A stretch of 50,158 nucleotides of DNA from Parabacteroides acidifaciens (GCF_003363715.1 NZ_QREV01000036.1:1-50158); one strand, 5' to 3'; shown: positions 36,114 to 46,480, numbered from the stretch's first letter. Numbers and translations: made by a program. The notes: generated by a model not told the origin, from the letters alone.

Positions 36114-37276
36114 TATTTGTCTGCTAATTTGTAAATTTCACATGCTGCCATCAGGAATGCGCCCGGGCCATATAATTCCGTCATCTCGCGTGTCACCTTC
36201 TTCGGATCGGCTCCTACAGGTTGTACCCAACCTAACTTGCCGTCTGCTTCGACAGCGGCCACCAATGCTTCCCAACCTTTTTTGACGATAGGCAGATATT
36301 GGTCTGCCGGCAGATAGCCCTGGTTGATTCCGTAGGCCAGGCCATACACGACAAATCCTGTCGCGCTTGTTTCGGGTGAAGGATAGCTGTCCGGGTCCAG
36401 CAGACTGGCATGCCAGTAACCGTCCTTACCCTGCAATCCGGCGAGGCGTTCGCTCATTTCTTTGAAGAGGCTGAGGTAGAAGGGGCGATATTCGGTATCG
36501 CTGGCCGGAAGCGTTTTCAATATCTCGGCCAGGCCGCCGATCACCCAACCGTTACCGCGTCCCCAGAATACTTTTTTACCATTGGCTTCCCGCTGGTCGA
36601 AATAGCGGCTGTCGCGGTAGAACAGATGTTCGTCTTTGTCGTACAGGTAATTATAAGTCGCACGGAATTCGCCGTCTGCGAAGTGCATATATTTACGGTT
36701 GCCGGTCAGCGTGTAGAGGCGTGTATAGACGCCCGGTGCCATGAAGAGCGCGTCGCACCAGGTCCAGCGTTCGATCGTGCTGCCCTTGCTATAGTCCAGG
36801 TCCATGCTTCCGTTAGAAGGGTTGTTTACGACCCAATCCGCACGGGCAATGGTCGGCTTCAGCATGTTCTCATTCTTTTCCTTGTTATAGAAATCGATAT
36901 AGGTTTGTGCGATACAGACATCGTCGGCATGGTACATCCTGTTGGCGACCTGCCAGCTCTGGCGGTTGAATATTTTCCGCAGCCAGTCGTAATAGGTATT
37001 GTCGTTGCTGAGCTCCGCCCAGTCGTACATTCCCATGTAGAGTGCGCCGGGCACCCAGCCGCGCGGTTCGCTCTTGGCGTATTGATTATCGGGATAATCT
37101 TTGATCTGCCAGTCGGCAACCTTGCGGGCAACGTCCATTACGCTTTGCCGGTTCCAGTTGCCGGTAGTGACAGTAACGGCCGGGCTGGAGGTTTCTGCTT
37201 TCGTTGGCATATTATTTACTAAACAGGTGCAGGCACAAATAGATAAGCCTGCCGATAGATACTTGATTGTTTTCAT
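36113..37276 (-). CDS. GH105 unsaturated glucuronyl/rhamnogalacturonyl hydrolase-like enzyme
   Basis: This 387-residue exported enzyme has an N-terminal leader (IKYLSAGLSICACTCLV, possibly a lipoprotein signal). The (alpha/alpha)6-barrel motifs of GH88/GH105 are visible: WVPGALYMGMYDWAEL, WTWCDALFMAPGVY with a catalytic-type Asp, FWGRGNGWVIGGLAEIL, and TSATGFVVYGLAYG. Such enzymes remove the unsaturated uronic acid left at the non-reducing end by polysaccharide lyases. It lies downstream of susCD and is coupled to the HzsA-like fusion gene. A -7-like element at 37316-37323 and the terminator after susD suggest a separate unit. Confidence 0.9.
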   Translation of the reverse strand: MKTIKYLSAGLSICACTCLVNNMPTKAETSSPAVTVTTGNWNRQSVMDVARKVADWQIKDYPDNQYAKSEPRGWVPGALYMGMYDWAELSNDNTYYDWLRKIFNRQSWQVANRMYHADDVCIAQTYIDFYNKEKNENMLKPTIARADWVVNNPSNGSMDLDYSKGSTIERWTWCDALFMAPGVYTRLYTLTGNRKYMHFADGEFRATYNYLYDKDEHLFYRDSRYFDQREANGKKVFWGRGNGWVIGGLAEILKTLPASDTEYRPFYLSLFKEMSERLAGLQGKDGYWHASLLDPDSYPSPETSATGFVVYGLAYGINQGYLPADQYLPIVKKGWEALVAAVEADGKLGWVQPVGADPKKVTREMTELYGPGAFLMAACEIYKLADK

Positions 37277-37315
37277 GATACTGTAATCTTGGTGTTAATC
37301 ATTTTAATTCTGCAT

Positions 37316-37323
37316 CAAAAATA
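37316..37323 (-). promoter_or_regulatory. -7 promoter element of the GH105 operon
   Basis: The minus strand reads TATTTTTG (TAnnTTTG), 39 bases before the ATG at 37276. The -33 part is not recognisable. Confidence 0.35.
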
Positions 37324-37393
37324 AGAAAGATAAGGCTCCTGGTATAATAATATCATCTCAAAATGATTCAAAAACGTACCAAACCCCTTCCGC

Positions 37394-37435
37394 CTATAAA
37401 AAGAAAGGGAGCTATACCCTGCGGCATAGCTCCTT
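37394..37435 (-). terminator. Terminator after susD
   Basis: On the minus strand AAAGGAGCTAT pairs with ATAGCTCCCTTT (one-base bulge at most) around a GCCGCAGGGT loop, followed by CTTTTTATAG. It separates susCD from the GH105 operon. Confidence 0.75.
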
Positions 37436-37468
37436 TCAATATAAGTGTGTAGGTATTGGAATCCTATA

Positions 37469-39082
37469 TTAATACCCAGGGTTCTGCGGGAATTCAGCGC
37501 CTGTGTTAGAATCGATGATTGTCTGCGGAATCGGCCACAAAGTGTTGTGCTCATCCATCGTGCTGCTATACGGATTGTATTTCTTTACGCGTTCAACGAG
37601 CTTGCCTGTGCGGACTAAAGTGAAGCGGCGCAGTTCTTCTCCGACCAGCTCACGGATACGTTCATCCAGCAGGAAGTCGATTGTTGCTTGGCTTGCCGTA
37701 ATCTCAGGGGCATTTGCACGTTTGCGGATCACGTTGATTGCTTCTGCTGCACCTTGTGCATTGTTTTGCATCAAACGAGCTTCTGCTAACAGCAGGTATG
37801 TTTCAGCTAAACGGAATTTCATACGGTCTTTGTTGTTACCACCATAGCTCAGGTTATCTGCTTTTCCGTAGAAGAACTTGGTTACAGCCGGGAATAAGGT
37901 AAGTTTCGACCAGGTATCATCTGTAAAATCAGCCTTCTTTCCATATTTATCAGAGGTGACATCGTTGTAATACCAGTTTCTCTTGATGTTATATTCAGAG
38001 TTACGGATATCAGTTGCAGCAAAGAAATCACTGCTTTCGATCCACCATTTGAACGGAACGATCTGTGCCAGGCCGCGGCCTCCTAAAGTATCAGCCAATA
38101 CGAAACCGTCTTCATTGTAGTATTTGGGAACCCAGGCGCGTTTTGTCCAGTCTTCATATTCTCCACCACCACCGGTTGTATTATATTCAAGCTGCATAAC
38201 CCAGATACTTTCCTTGTTTCCGGAAGTACGGTTCTGGTTATACTCTTTGAACATATCGGAGAACGGATCTCCCTGCTGATCTTTATCGGCACCGAAGCGT
38301 GAAGTCATCAGATTGAAGTAACCACAGTCGATAACTGCTTTGGCTGCAGCTTCTGCTTCAGCATATTTACCTGCCATAAGATAAACTTCCGACAGCATGT
38401 GTTGGGCGGCCCATTTTGTCAGCTGGCCGACTTCCACTTTGTCCGGATCTTCCGGAAGATTTGCGATTGCAAATTGCAAGTCTTCGATCATCTTGCCTAA
38501 TACTTCAGTTTTAGGAGTACGGGTGAAGTCTATGCGGAAGTTTTTCTCGATTTTGTCTACATAAGGAACATCTCCGTACAGATATACCAGGTATCGGTAT
38601 GCATAAGCGCGGAAGAAACGGGCGACAGCCTGGTAGTAGGCTTTGTCTGTCGGTTTATCCCAGCTTACATCTCCTTCCGAATATTCAAGGATTTCATTTG
38701 AGGAAGCGATCAAGCCATATCCCCAGTTCCAGTAAGACGTAACAAATGTAGTGGACGGTGTGTAGGATAAGTTTTCAAAAGGAACTAACGAACCGTCACC
38801 ATGACCGGCATAAACGATATCTGTTCCAACCTGGAATGATTCGTACGGACAAGCCTGTCCTTGGCTTGTTGTACCACTTCCTGTAGTACCGCCTCCCCAA
38901 GTGTTAAACTCGGAGCGTGCCCAACCGTATAGGCCGGTTACACCGACTTCAAAGCCATAGCTGCTCGTATAGGTATTGTCCGGAGCCAGTGAACTTTTCA
39001 GATCTTCATCCAGGAAGCCGGAGCAGCCGGTGGATGTTACTAATAAAAATGTTGCAGCAGCTGCCGCTAATATATTTTTCAT
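37469..39082 (-). CDS. SusD/RagB-family outer-surface glycan-binding lipoprotein
   Basis: This 537-residue lipoprotein (lipobox STGC, Cys20) forms the lid of a SusC channel and binds oligosaccharides at the cell surface. The N-terminal SGFLDEDLKSSLAPDNTY is typical of SusD. The TPR-rich core has the usual ARFFRAYAYRYLVYLYGDVPYV helix pair, quoted here as ARFFRAYAY and YGDVPYV. The C-terminal half contains FRLAETYLLLAEARLM and DERIRELVGEELRRFTLVRT, hallmarks of the family (PF07980/PF14322), ending in WPIPQTIIDSN. It follows susC by 22 bases. Its substrate is not evident. Confidence 0.95.
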   Translation of the reverse strand: MKNILAAAAATFLLVTSTGCSGFLDEDLKSSLAPDNTYTSSYGFEVGVTGLYGWARSEFNTWGGGTTGSGTTSQGQACPYESFQVGTDIVYAGHGDGSLVPFENLSYTPSTTFVTSYWNWGYGLIASSNEILEYSEGDVSWDKPTDKAYYQAVARFFRAYAYRYLVYLYGDVPYVDKIEKNFRIDFTRTPKTEVLGKMIEDLQFAIANLPEDPDKVEVGQLTKWAAQHMLSEVYLMAGKYAEAEAAAKAVIDCGYFNLMTSRFGADKDQQGDPFSDMFKEYNQNRTSGNKESIWVMQLEYNTTGGGGEYEDWTKRAWVPKYYNEDGFVLADTLGGRGLAQIVPFKWWIESSDFFAATDIRNSEYNIKRNWYYNDVTSDKYGKKADFTDDTWSKLTLFPAVTKFFYGKADNLSYGGNNKDRMKFRLAETYLLLAEARLMQNNAQGAAEAINVIRKRANAPEITASQATIDFLLDERIRELVGEELRRFTLVRTGKLVERVKKYNPYSSTMDEHNTLWPIPQTIIDSNTGAEFPQNPGY

Positions 39083-39104
39083 AATTTATTTCTCTTTAAT
39101 AAGT

Positions 39105-42100
39105 TTAGAATGTAAGATTTAATCCGAACATATAAGAACGGGCAGTAGGATAGGTTACAAGGATATTCCTGTTAACATCGTTATCATCCAGATTCAGGAA
39201 ATTGTCGATATTACTGAATGTATAGAGGTTATTGACACTGACATTAACAGACAAGGCACTGATTCCGATCGCATTTAAAGTTGTTTTCGGGAAAGTATAG
39301 CCTAATGTGATATTCTTGACATTTACATAATTTGCCTTTTTATAGAATGAATGTTTGTCATAAGGAACATATGACGGCGATGTCATTTTATTAGTCGGGT
39401 TTTCCGGTGTCCAGTAATCCATTCCACTGATATAGTTGAATGTCGGCATCCAACGGTCGAAGTTGTAATCGTGCAACTCTTTTGTTTGTCCGAATACACC
39501 GTTCAGGAGGAATGAGAAATAGATATTCTTGTAATCGAAACGGTTACCCATTGACAACAGGAAGCTCGGCAGTTTGGAACCGATAATTTTCTTGTCGTCG
39601 GCAGTGATTGAACCGTTTCCGTCTTTATCTTCCAGTTTGGCAGAACCCGGAACAGCGCCTTTCTGATATTCTTTACCTTCTTCATTCAGATATTTTCCGC
39701 TTGCGGCATCCCATTTGATTGTATGTCCGTTTTCAACATAAGTTTCATTTTCCTGCCATGTACCGATAACGTCGTAGTCATAGAACACGCGTAAAGGTTC
39801 TCCTATAAACCATTTGTTCGTGATATCATCTTTTCCGTCGCCACGCAGTTCGATAATCTTGTCGCGGTTCAGGGAGAAGTTCACGTTTGTGCTCCAGCTG
39901 AATTCCTGATTTTGGATATTGATCGAATTTAAAGCGATTTCAACACCCTTGTTACGGGTTTTACCGACGTTGTCCATGATTGATTTGTAACCGTTCATAT
40001 AAGGTACGGTACGGCTCATCAATAAATCTTTCGTATTTACCACATACATATCGATATTACCGGAAAGGCGGCCGTTGAAGAAACTGAAGTCGATACCGGC
40101 ATTGATTGTACGTGAAGTTTCCCATTTCAGGTTCGGGTTACCGACACCGTTCGTAGGCAGGAAAGCACCGTTTACGACTGTTCCGTTGTCACCCCAGATG
40201 TAGTTGGTCAGTGTCAGGCGGTCGAGTGTCTGATAAGCATTGATAGCCTGGTTACCGTTGGAACCCCATGATAAACGGACTTTCAACATATCCATATAGT
40301 TTGACTGGCTTTCCATGAAATCTTCGGAAGAAATGTTCCATGCTGCAGCCACAGAGGGGAAGAATGCATATTTGTTATTCGCACCGAATGCAGAGTAACC
40401 GTCCGAACGGCCTGTCAACGTCAGTAAATACTTGTTGGCATACGAATAGTTCAAACGTAACATATAAGATAACATGGCTGTTTCCGTCAGTTTGGATGTG
40501 ATTTCCTTATTCTTTTCGGCACCGGCCATATTGTGGTATTCGGAATCATCGTTTACAAAGCTCTCGCCTGATTCTTTAGCTTCCTTCTTAGTTGTTTCCT
40601 GCATACTGAACAAAGCTGTTGCATCGATTTTATGCAAGCCGAATGTCTTGTTATATTTCAGGAGGTTTTCCCATGTATAATCATAATAATGGATGTTCTC
40701 GATAGAGGCAGACCCATTCACCTTCTTACCGGAAAGCGTATTTCTTCCGTAGTAGGATCCGACAAAGTTGTTACGGTAGTTGTAACCGAAGTTTGTACGG
40801 AATGACAAGCCGTCGATAGGGAACTGGATTTCTGCGAAAGTGGAAATAAAGACGTTACGGTTTGTTTTGTCGCTTGTTGCGTCGATGTTAGCCATTGGAT
40901 TGTAGAACAAAGTCTGGTCCATCGGATAGTCGACGTAACGGTCGTTTTCATCTTTGTAAATACCGTAAGGACTCATTTTCAGTCCGGCTTCCAAGTAAGG
41001 CTGTTCTCCGCCGAATTCTTTTTGAATGGCTTGTGTTCCCATTCCGACGGTTAACCACTTGTTTAATACCTGTGTGATGTTCAATGCGATGTTGGTACGT
41101 TTTAATCCGGTGTTCTCCATTACACCGTCTTCTCTCAGGTGAGAGATCGATGCCATGTAAGTTGTTGCATCCGTACCACCGGAAATACTAATCTGGTGGC
41201 TGGTTGTCAGCGCATTGCGGAACATGATGTCCTGCCAGTCCAGTTCAGACCCATTCTGGTAGTTAGTACGTTCGCTCGGGTTGAGCAGCGTCAGCGGGTC
41301 GAGCTGATCTCCGGAATAACCGTATTTCATGCGGTTGTAGTCCTGCGTATATTTTACATATTCATCGCCTTTCATCATGTCGATGCGGCGCTGTGCCTGT
41401 TGCATACCGACTTGTCCTTTGTATGTTACGGTCGGTGCGCCTTTTTTACCTTTCTTTGTCTGGATCAGGATTACACCGTTGGCACCACGTGAACCGTAGA
41501 TGGCAGCAGAAGATGCATCTTTCAATACGGACATGTTCTCGATGATATCCGGATCGATATCTCCCAAAGAACCGCTGTAAGGAATACCGTCCATAACGAT
41601 CAGCGGAGAGTTGTCTGCACTCAGTGAGTTTTCACCACGTACACGCAGAGACTGGTCTTCACCCGGCTTTGCATTGCCGGTTGTTACGTTCATACCCGGA
41701 ATCTGGCCGGCCAGCTTGTCCATCAGGTTGTTTGTTGAAACCATTTTCAGCTTGTCTTCGCCCACAGCGACGATGCCGCCTGTCAAGTCTGATTTACGCT
41801 GAGAACCGTAACCGATTACCACAACGTCATCCAAGCCGATGGCATTGTCTTTTAAAACAATGTTCAGCGTTTTGGCTCCTGCGATTTTGATTTCCTGCGA
41901 TTCACATCCGATGTATGAAACAACGATTGTGGAGTTTTGGGGTACGTCAAGGGAGAAGTTTCCGTCTGCATCGGTAACAGTACCGATAGTCGAACCTTTT
42001 ACCAGAATGTTGGCTCCGATAATCGGAAACTTGTCGGCTTCAGCAATTACCGTACCGGTGATTTTTACTTCTTGCGCATATACCTGTACGGATATAAACG

Positions 42101-42197
42101 CCATAAAGATTAGTAGCAAAGAAAGAAACCTGTTCTTTCCGTTAGCCTTTTCATTGGGAGGCAAATTCCCTCGTAGTTGTCTGTTCATGCCTTTCAT
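39105..42197 (-). CDS. SusC/RagA-family TonB-dependent transporter
   Basis: This 1030-residue outer-membrane barrel imports oligosaccharides with its SusD lid. After a leader (FLSLLLIFMAFISVQVYA) comes a carboxypeptidase D-like domain (EVKITGTVIAEADKFPIIGA). Then follow the TonB-box/plug start (DDVVVIGYGSQRKSDLTGGI), a plug with SLRVRGENSLSADNSPLIVM and IYGSRGANGVILIQTKKGK, and a 22-strand barrel ending in YMFGLNLTF. Start codons at 42197 and 42188 are both possible. It is the first gene of the susCD unit, 142 bases from the hybrid regulator, which is transcribed in the same direction. Confidence 0.96.
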   Translation of the reverse strand: MKGMNRQLRGNLPPNEKANGKNRFLSLLLIFMAFISVQVYAQEVKITGTVIAEADKFPIIGANILVKGSTIGTVTDADGNFSLDVPQNSTIVVSYIGCESQEIKIAGAKTLNIVLKDNAIGLDDVVVIGYGSQRKSDLTGGIVAVGEDKLKMVSTNNLMDKLAGQIPGMNVTTGNAKPGEDQSLRVRGENSLSADNSPLIVMDGIPYSGSLGDIDPDIIENMSVLKDASSAAIYGSRGANGVILIQTKKGKKGAPTVTYKGQVGMQQAQRRIDMMKGDEYVKYTQDYNRMKYGYSGDQLDPLTLLNPSERTNYQNGSELDWQDIMFRNALTTSHQISISGGTDATTYMASISHLREDGVMENTGLKRTNIALNITQVLNKWLTVGMGTQAIQKEFGGEQPYLEAGLKMSPYGIYKDENDRYVDYPMDQTLFYNPMANIDATSDKTNRNVFISTFAEIQFPIDGLSFRTNFGYNYRNNFVGSYYGRNTLSGKKVNGSASIENIHYYDYTWENLLKYNKTFGLHKIDATALFSMQETTKKEAKESGESFVNDDSEYHNMAGAEKNKEITSKLTETAMLSYMLRLNYSYANKYLLTLTGRSDGYSAFGANNKYAFFPSVAAAWNISSEDFMESQSNYMDMLKVRLSWGSNGNQAINAYQTLDRLTLTNYIWGDNGTVVNGAFLPTNGVGNPNLKWETSRTINAGIDFSFFNGRLSGNIDMYVVNTKDLLMSRTVPYMNGYKSIMDNVGKTRNKGVEIALNSINIQNQEFSWSTNVNFSLNRDKIIELRGDGKDDITNKWFIGEPLRVFYDYDVIGTWQENETYVENGHTIKWDAASGKYLNEEGKEYQKGAVPGSAKLEDKDGNGSITADDKKIIGSKLPSFLLSMGNRFDYKNIYFSFLLNGVFGQTKELHDYNFDRWMPTFNYISGMDYWTPENPTNKMTSPSYVPYDKHSFYKKANYVNVKNITLGYTFPKTTLNAIGISALSVNVSVNNLYTFSNIDNFLNLDDNDVNRNILVTYPTARSYMFGLNLTF

Positions 42198-42339
42198 AAT
42201 TTATTAGCACATTAAACAATTAATACTTAACCTGTCGGTCCTATTTGTTTTTTGTGTCAAAAGAATGAAAGATGCAAGGCAAGAACGAGTAATTTCATTC
42301 CAAAAGGGGATAAAAATATACCAACGTGCTAAAAAACAT

Positions 42340-45300
42340 TTATTTTGATGAATTTTGAGACTCTGTTTCCTGATATTCTGTCGGCGACATTCCGTAGACG
42401 GCCTTAAAACTGCGGGCAAAATAAGAACGGCTACTGAAACCGACATGTTGCGCGATCTCGGAAATATTCATGTCCGACTCTTTTAACAGTTTAGCTCCTG
42501 CCTCAAGACGAATATTCTTTATCAGTTCGATAGGAGATAAACCGGTTACGGCTTTTACTTTTCTGTAGAAATTAGTCCGGCTCATGTTTAATGCTTCATA
42601 GATGACGGATACATCGAGTTCCGGATTGGAAATGTTGGCCTTTACAATATCGATGTACTGTTTGAGAAAATCATTGTTTTCCTTCGGCTCTTCCACTCCG
42701 AGTTGCTTGAGCGAGAGCGATTCCCCGTAGATCGTCTTCATCTTCTCGCGCAGGGAAAGTATGTTCCGGATACGCGCTTTCAACAGGGATACCTGGAACG
42801 GCTTCACGATATAATCGTCGGCACCGGCTTCCAACCCTTCTTCTATCTGGGATACCATAGACTTGGCGGTAAGCAGTATAACCGGGATATGGCAGTAATT
42901 CTGGTTTTCTTTGATACGCTTACACAGTTCCAGCCCGTTCATTTCAGGCATCATGACATCACTGACTACGATATGCGGGAATGATTCTTCGATTACAGTT
43001 AATGCCTCTTTCCCGTTGAATGCTTTCAGTATGATGTAATCGAGGCTGAGTTGTTGCTCCAGGTATTGGAGCACTTCCTGGTTGTCGTCCACCAGCAGAA
43101 TTGTTTGCTTGTTCTTGTTTTCTGTCTCTTCGACCAGCAGATTGAATTTCTTGCTGATTTCTGCGGACTTCGACAGGACAGGTTCCTCTGATATCGTGAC
43201 TTCCTGTTCCTCTGTATCGGGAAGGATAAACATGAAATGTGTCCCCTTCTCTTCCGAGCTGACTGTCCAGATACAGCCGTTGTGTTGCAGGATAATGGAA
43301 CGGGTCAGGCTTAAACCTATACCGGTACCGGATATCTGCCGGTGTATATCTTCCTGCGAACGATAGAAAGGCTCGAATATTTTTTCCGCTTCCTGATCGC
43401 TGATACCTTTTCCTGTATCGATAACCTCGATAAACAGATATTTACCTTCTACCAAAATCGAATTGTATTGGGATGGGAAATTCGGGAGCAGTTCGCATTC
43501 AGCCTGCAAGACAGTGCTGACGCGAAGGGTGATATGTCCCTCCGAAGGTGTAAATTTGAATGCATTGGAAAGCAAGTTGAAGAATATCTTTTCGATTTCG
43601 GCTTCGTCGAAGCATACCCGGTAAGAATCCGGCAATTCATTTTCCAAAGTGAAAGTAATCTCCCGGTTGTTGGCGACGCTTTCGAATGAATGATACATCT
43701 CTTGTATGAAAGCAGAGAAGTTGAAACATGTTTTTTGCAAGACCGTTTTACCGGCTTCGTATTTCTGAATGTCCATTAAGTTGTTGACCAGAAGTAACAT
43801 GCGGCCGGTATTCTTTTTAATCAGTTGCAGGGCCTTTTTGACTTCCGGGGAGAAGGATGCATATTGCATCAGGTCGTTCAACGGATTGATAATAAGCGTT
43901 AAAGGCGTACGTAACTCATGCGAGAAATTGGTGAACATACGCATTCGTTCTTTGTGCAATTCGTTGACCTTATCCTGTTCCATCTGTTTATAATGCATTT
44001 CCCGCTCCCGCTCATGTTTGTTGTGCTGGTAACGGATAACACGGATGATGATGAAAGAGATAAGGCTGATGTACAGTAGATAAGCCCACCATGTCTTATA
44101 GAACGGCGGGTTTATGGTGATGTGCAGTATGGCTTCTTCCGGATTCCATACAGCATCGTTGTTGGATGCCTTAACCCGGAAAGTGTAAGTTCCGGGTGCC
44201 AGGTTGCTGTAGTAGGCTTCCCGGCGATTGCCGACCGTGTGCCAGGTTGGGTCGGCTCCCTCCAGTTTATAGGCATATTGATTCCTTTCGGAATGAATGA
44301 AATTCAAAGCGGTGTATTTGAATGTGATATTATTCTGGTTGGCCCCGAGCGTGATCGACTGATTCCCGGTCTTACCGATAACCTCTTCCTTGTTATTTAA
44401 GATCATTGAAGTAAGATGGACTTCCGGGATATTGGGGTTGAACATTATTTTGTCCGGATCGAAAAATAGGATTCCTTTATCTCCGGGAAAATAGATGTTA
44501 CCGTCGGAAGAGACACTGTTACCCGAGAATAGAGTAAACTCCTGGGGCGGTATATCTGCAATTTGCAATTCACTGAAAGTATCTGTCTCGCGGTTTAGTT
44601 TATATAAAGATCTTCCGGTTGCGACCCATAGATTCCGGTTCTTATCTATAGTCAACGAACTGATCTGGCTAACGGACAGGCCGTCCTCCTTCTGATAATG
44701 TTTGAGGAGTTTCAGATTAGTATCCAGACGGTATAAGCCGTTCTTACCGGTAGAAATCCAGATATAACCATTGGGATCTTGCAGGATGGCCGTAATATTC
44801 CCCAATCTCTCCAGTTGAGGGTCGGATTGCAGTTCGGGAGTAAGGTTACGGACAGTTTCTCTTTTCATATCATACAGATAGAGGCTGTCGGAGAGTGATC
44901 CGAACAGGAAAAGATCAGGCTGGACTTCGTTGATCATCGTTATCCGCTTAAAGGAACGGATCGTCCCGTTTGCTGCAAACGAATTGATTTGCTTGCCTTT
45001 GTCTATCATGACGAGATCTTCGTCGCTGTTAGTCGGAATCCAGAGTCGCTTGTTGCTGTCTATATATAAGGAATAGATGTCATTATGCCGGAAGTTATAC
45101 AACATTTTGTATTGTTTGTCCCGGATAGAGAACAGGTAGACCGAACCGAAGTGGGTGGAACACAAGATTGAATCACCCTGTATCAGGATCGATTTAATTA
45201 TATTGGTTTCATAATTCCCTTCCTGAATCGGTTTGATCGGATAGAGCTGTTTCTTTCCGTTCTGCGGGTTATAGCAGAATAATCCGGCTCCTTCCGTTGC

Positions 45301-46407
45301 GAACCACATATTTCCGTATTTGTCTTCTTGTCCTTTACCGATGATCCCGGCATATTCGTTTGTCGTGATATAAGAGACCGGCCGGTAAAAAGGACTATGG
45401 TAATTGATCCCGGCGGAATAGGTCCCGATCCAGAGTGTTTGATCCCTGTCGATCAGCATGCTGTGGATCGAATAGTGGCTGAGTCCGCCTTTGCCGGATA
45501 TATCGATGCCGGCTGGCGTTACGGTCAGATTCTTTTTATTCAGGATACTTAGCCCTCCGAAGGTACCGGCTAAAATGGAATCATTGTTATAAAAGACAAG
45601 CGTACGTATGCTGTTGTTGTTCAGGCCTGAATTATCTTTATGCAGGTGGGTCAGGGTTTGTGTTCGGGTATTGAAAAGGCAGATCCCGTTTTCATCCAGG
45701 CCGATCCATATATTCCCGTCCTTATCCGGCAATATGGCCATGATCGTGCCGGCAGGCAGTTTGTTGTTTTCCCCATTATTGCCGGAGAGAACGTGATGTT
45801 TTAATTTCCAGTCGGCGGAATAAATATATAATCCTGTGTTTTCGGTCCCGACATAGATATCTCCCCGTCTATCTTGGGCAACAGAGTAAACCGGCGATGC
45901 GATTGCCTCGTCTGCAGATATAGCCTCGACTGTCTGGTCTGTTTTACATTTAAATATATAGCGGCTGCAAAAAGCATAGACATTCCCGTCCGAGTGTCTC
46001 AGTAACTTGTTGATGACATTGGAAGTACAATCCTTATTAATGCTACGGGGATAGAAACGGGTTATATTCTTTGTTTTATAATCGATACAGTTGACGCCGT
46101 TTGAGGTCCCTATCCAGATGTTTTTCCGGCTGTCTTCGGCAAATCCCCGGATATAGTTGTCGCTTAATGTCGCGGTGTTGTTTACTTCGTTCTGGTAGAT
46201 AATGAATTCGTAGCCGTCATAGCGGTTGGCTCCATTGCGTGTTCCGAACCAGATATATCCGTCCGAGTCTTGAAAAATATCCAGAACTGAAACTTGCGAC
46301 AGGCCGTTTTCTACTCCCAGGTGGGAGAAGAAAAAATCGATGCTATATGCCGGGTTTGCATATAGCATCGCCAGTATTATATAGAGAATATAGAGTCTGT
46401 TTATCAT
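42340..46407 (-). CDS. Hybrid two-component system sensor/regulator (HTCS)
   Basis: This 1355-residue protein senses a glycan fragment and activates the adjacent locus. After a signal/anchor come two 7-bladed propellers (about 25-690) of Reg_prop repeats (VSVLDIFQDSDGYIWFGT; GYIWISTGKNGLYRL), then a Y_Y_Y domain (about 700-765, GTYTFRVKASNND). One membrane helix at about 773-795 follows. Inside the cell are a histidine kinase (HELRTP, phosphoacceptor His830; ATPase with DTGKGIS and GTGIGLSL), a receiver (VSDVMMPEMNG, Asp1150) and a C-terminal AraC helix-turn-helix (NISEIAQHVGFSSRSYFARS). All key residues are intact. It faces the GH2 gene divergently and lies just upstream of susC. Confidence 0.96.
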   Translation of the reverse strand: MINRLYILYIILAMLYANPAYSIDFFFSHLGVENGLSQVSVLDIFQDSDGYIWFGTRNGANRYDGYEFIIYQNEVNNTATLSDNYIRGFAEDSRKNIWIGTSNGVNCIDYKTKNITRFYPRSINKDCTSNVINKLLRHSDGNVYAFCSRYIFKCKTDQTVEAISADEAIASPVYSVAQDRRGDIYVGTENTGLYIYSADWKLKHHVLSGNNGENNKLPAGTIMAILPDKDGNIWIGLDENGICLFNTRTQTLTHLHKDNSGLNNNSIRTLVFYNNDSILAGTFGGLSILNKKNLTVTPAGIDISGKGGLSHYSIHSMLIDRDQTLWIGTYSAGINYHSPFYRPVSYITTNEYAGIIGKGQEDKYGNMWFATEGAGLFCYNPQNGKKQLYPIKPIQEGNYETNIIKSILIQGDSILCSTHFGSVYLFSIRDKQYKMLYNFRHNDIYSLYIDSNKRLWIPTNSDEDLVMIDKGKQINSFAANGTIRSFKRITMINEVQPDLFLFGSLSDSLYLYDMKRETVRNLTPELQSDPQLERLGNITAILQDPNGYIWISTGKNGLYRLDTNLKLLKHYQKEDGLSVSQISSLTIDKNRNLWVATGRSLYKLNRETDTFSELQIADIPPQEFTLFSGNSVSSDGNIYFPGDKGILFFDPDKIMFNPNIPEVHLTSMILNNKEEVIGKTGNQSITLGANQNNITFKYTALNFIHSERNQYAYKLEGADPTWHTVGNRREAYYSNLAPGTYTFRVKASNNDAVWNPEEAILHITINPPFYKTWWAYLLYISLISFIIIRVIRYQHNKHEREREMHYKQMEQDKVNELHKERMRMFTNFSHELRTPLTLIINPLNDLMQYASFSPEVKKALQLIKKNTGRMLLLVNNLMDIQKYEAGKTVLQKTCFNFSAFIQEMYHSFESVANNREITFTLENELPDSYRVCFDEAEIEKIFFNLLSNAFKFTPSEGHITLRVSTVLQAECELLPNFPSQYNSILVEGKYLFIEVIDTGKGISDQEAEKIFEPFYRSQEDIHRQISGTGIGLSLTRSIILQHNGCIWTVSSEEKGTHFMFILPDTEEQEVTISEEPVLSKSAEISKKFNLLVEETENKNKQTILLVDDNQEVLQYLEQQLSLDYIILKAFNGKEALTVIEESFPHIVVSDVMMPEMNGLELCKRIKENQNYCHIPVILLTAKSMVSQIEEGLEAGADDYIVKPFQVSLLKARIRNILSLREKMKTIYGESLSLKQLGVEEPKENNDFLKQYIDIVKANISNPELDVSVIYEALNMSRTNFYRKVKAVTGLSPIELIKNIRLEAGAKLLKESDMNISEIAQHVGFSSRSYFARSFKAVYGMSPTEYQETESQNSSK

Positions 46408-46440
46408 TTGTAGTTTTCAATTAAGTTAGACCTGGTAAAA

Positions 46441-46468
46441 GTAGAGACGCACGGCCGTACGTCTCTAT
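46441..46468. repeat. REP-like hairpin with GTAG foot in the HTCS/GH2 divergent region
   Basis: GTAGAGACG-C-ACGGCCGT-A-CGTCTCTAT is a near-perfect palindrome closely related to that at 27804-27831. With the -7 element at 46473-46480, transcription of the HTCS gene would start inside or beside this hairpin. Confidence 0.7.
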
Positions 46469-46472
46469 TCTG

Positions 46473-46480
46473 CAAAGATA
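46473..46480 (-). promoter_or_regulatory. -7 promoter element of the HTCS gene
   Basis: The minus strand reads TATCTTTG, a perfect TAnnTTTG match, 66 bases before the HTCS ATG at 46407. Confidence 0.45.
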
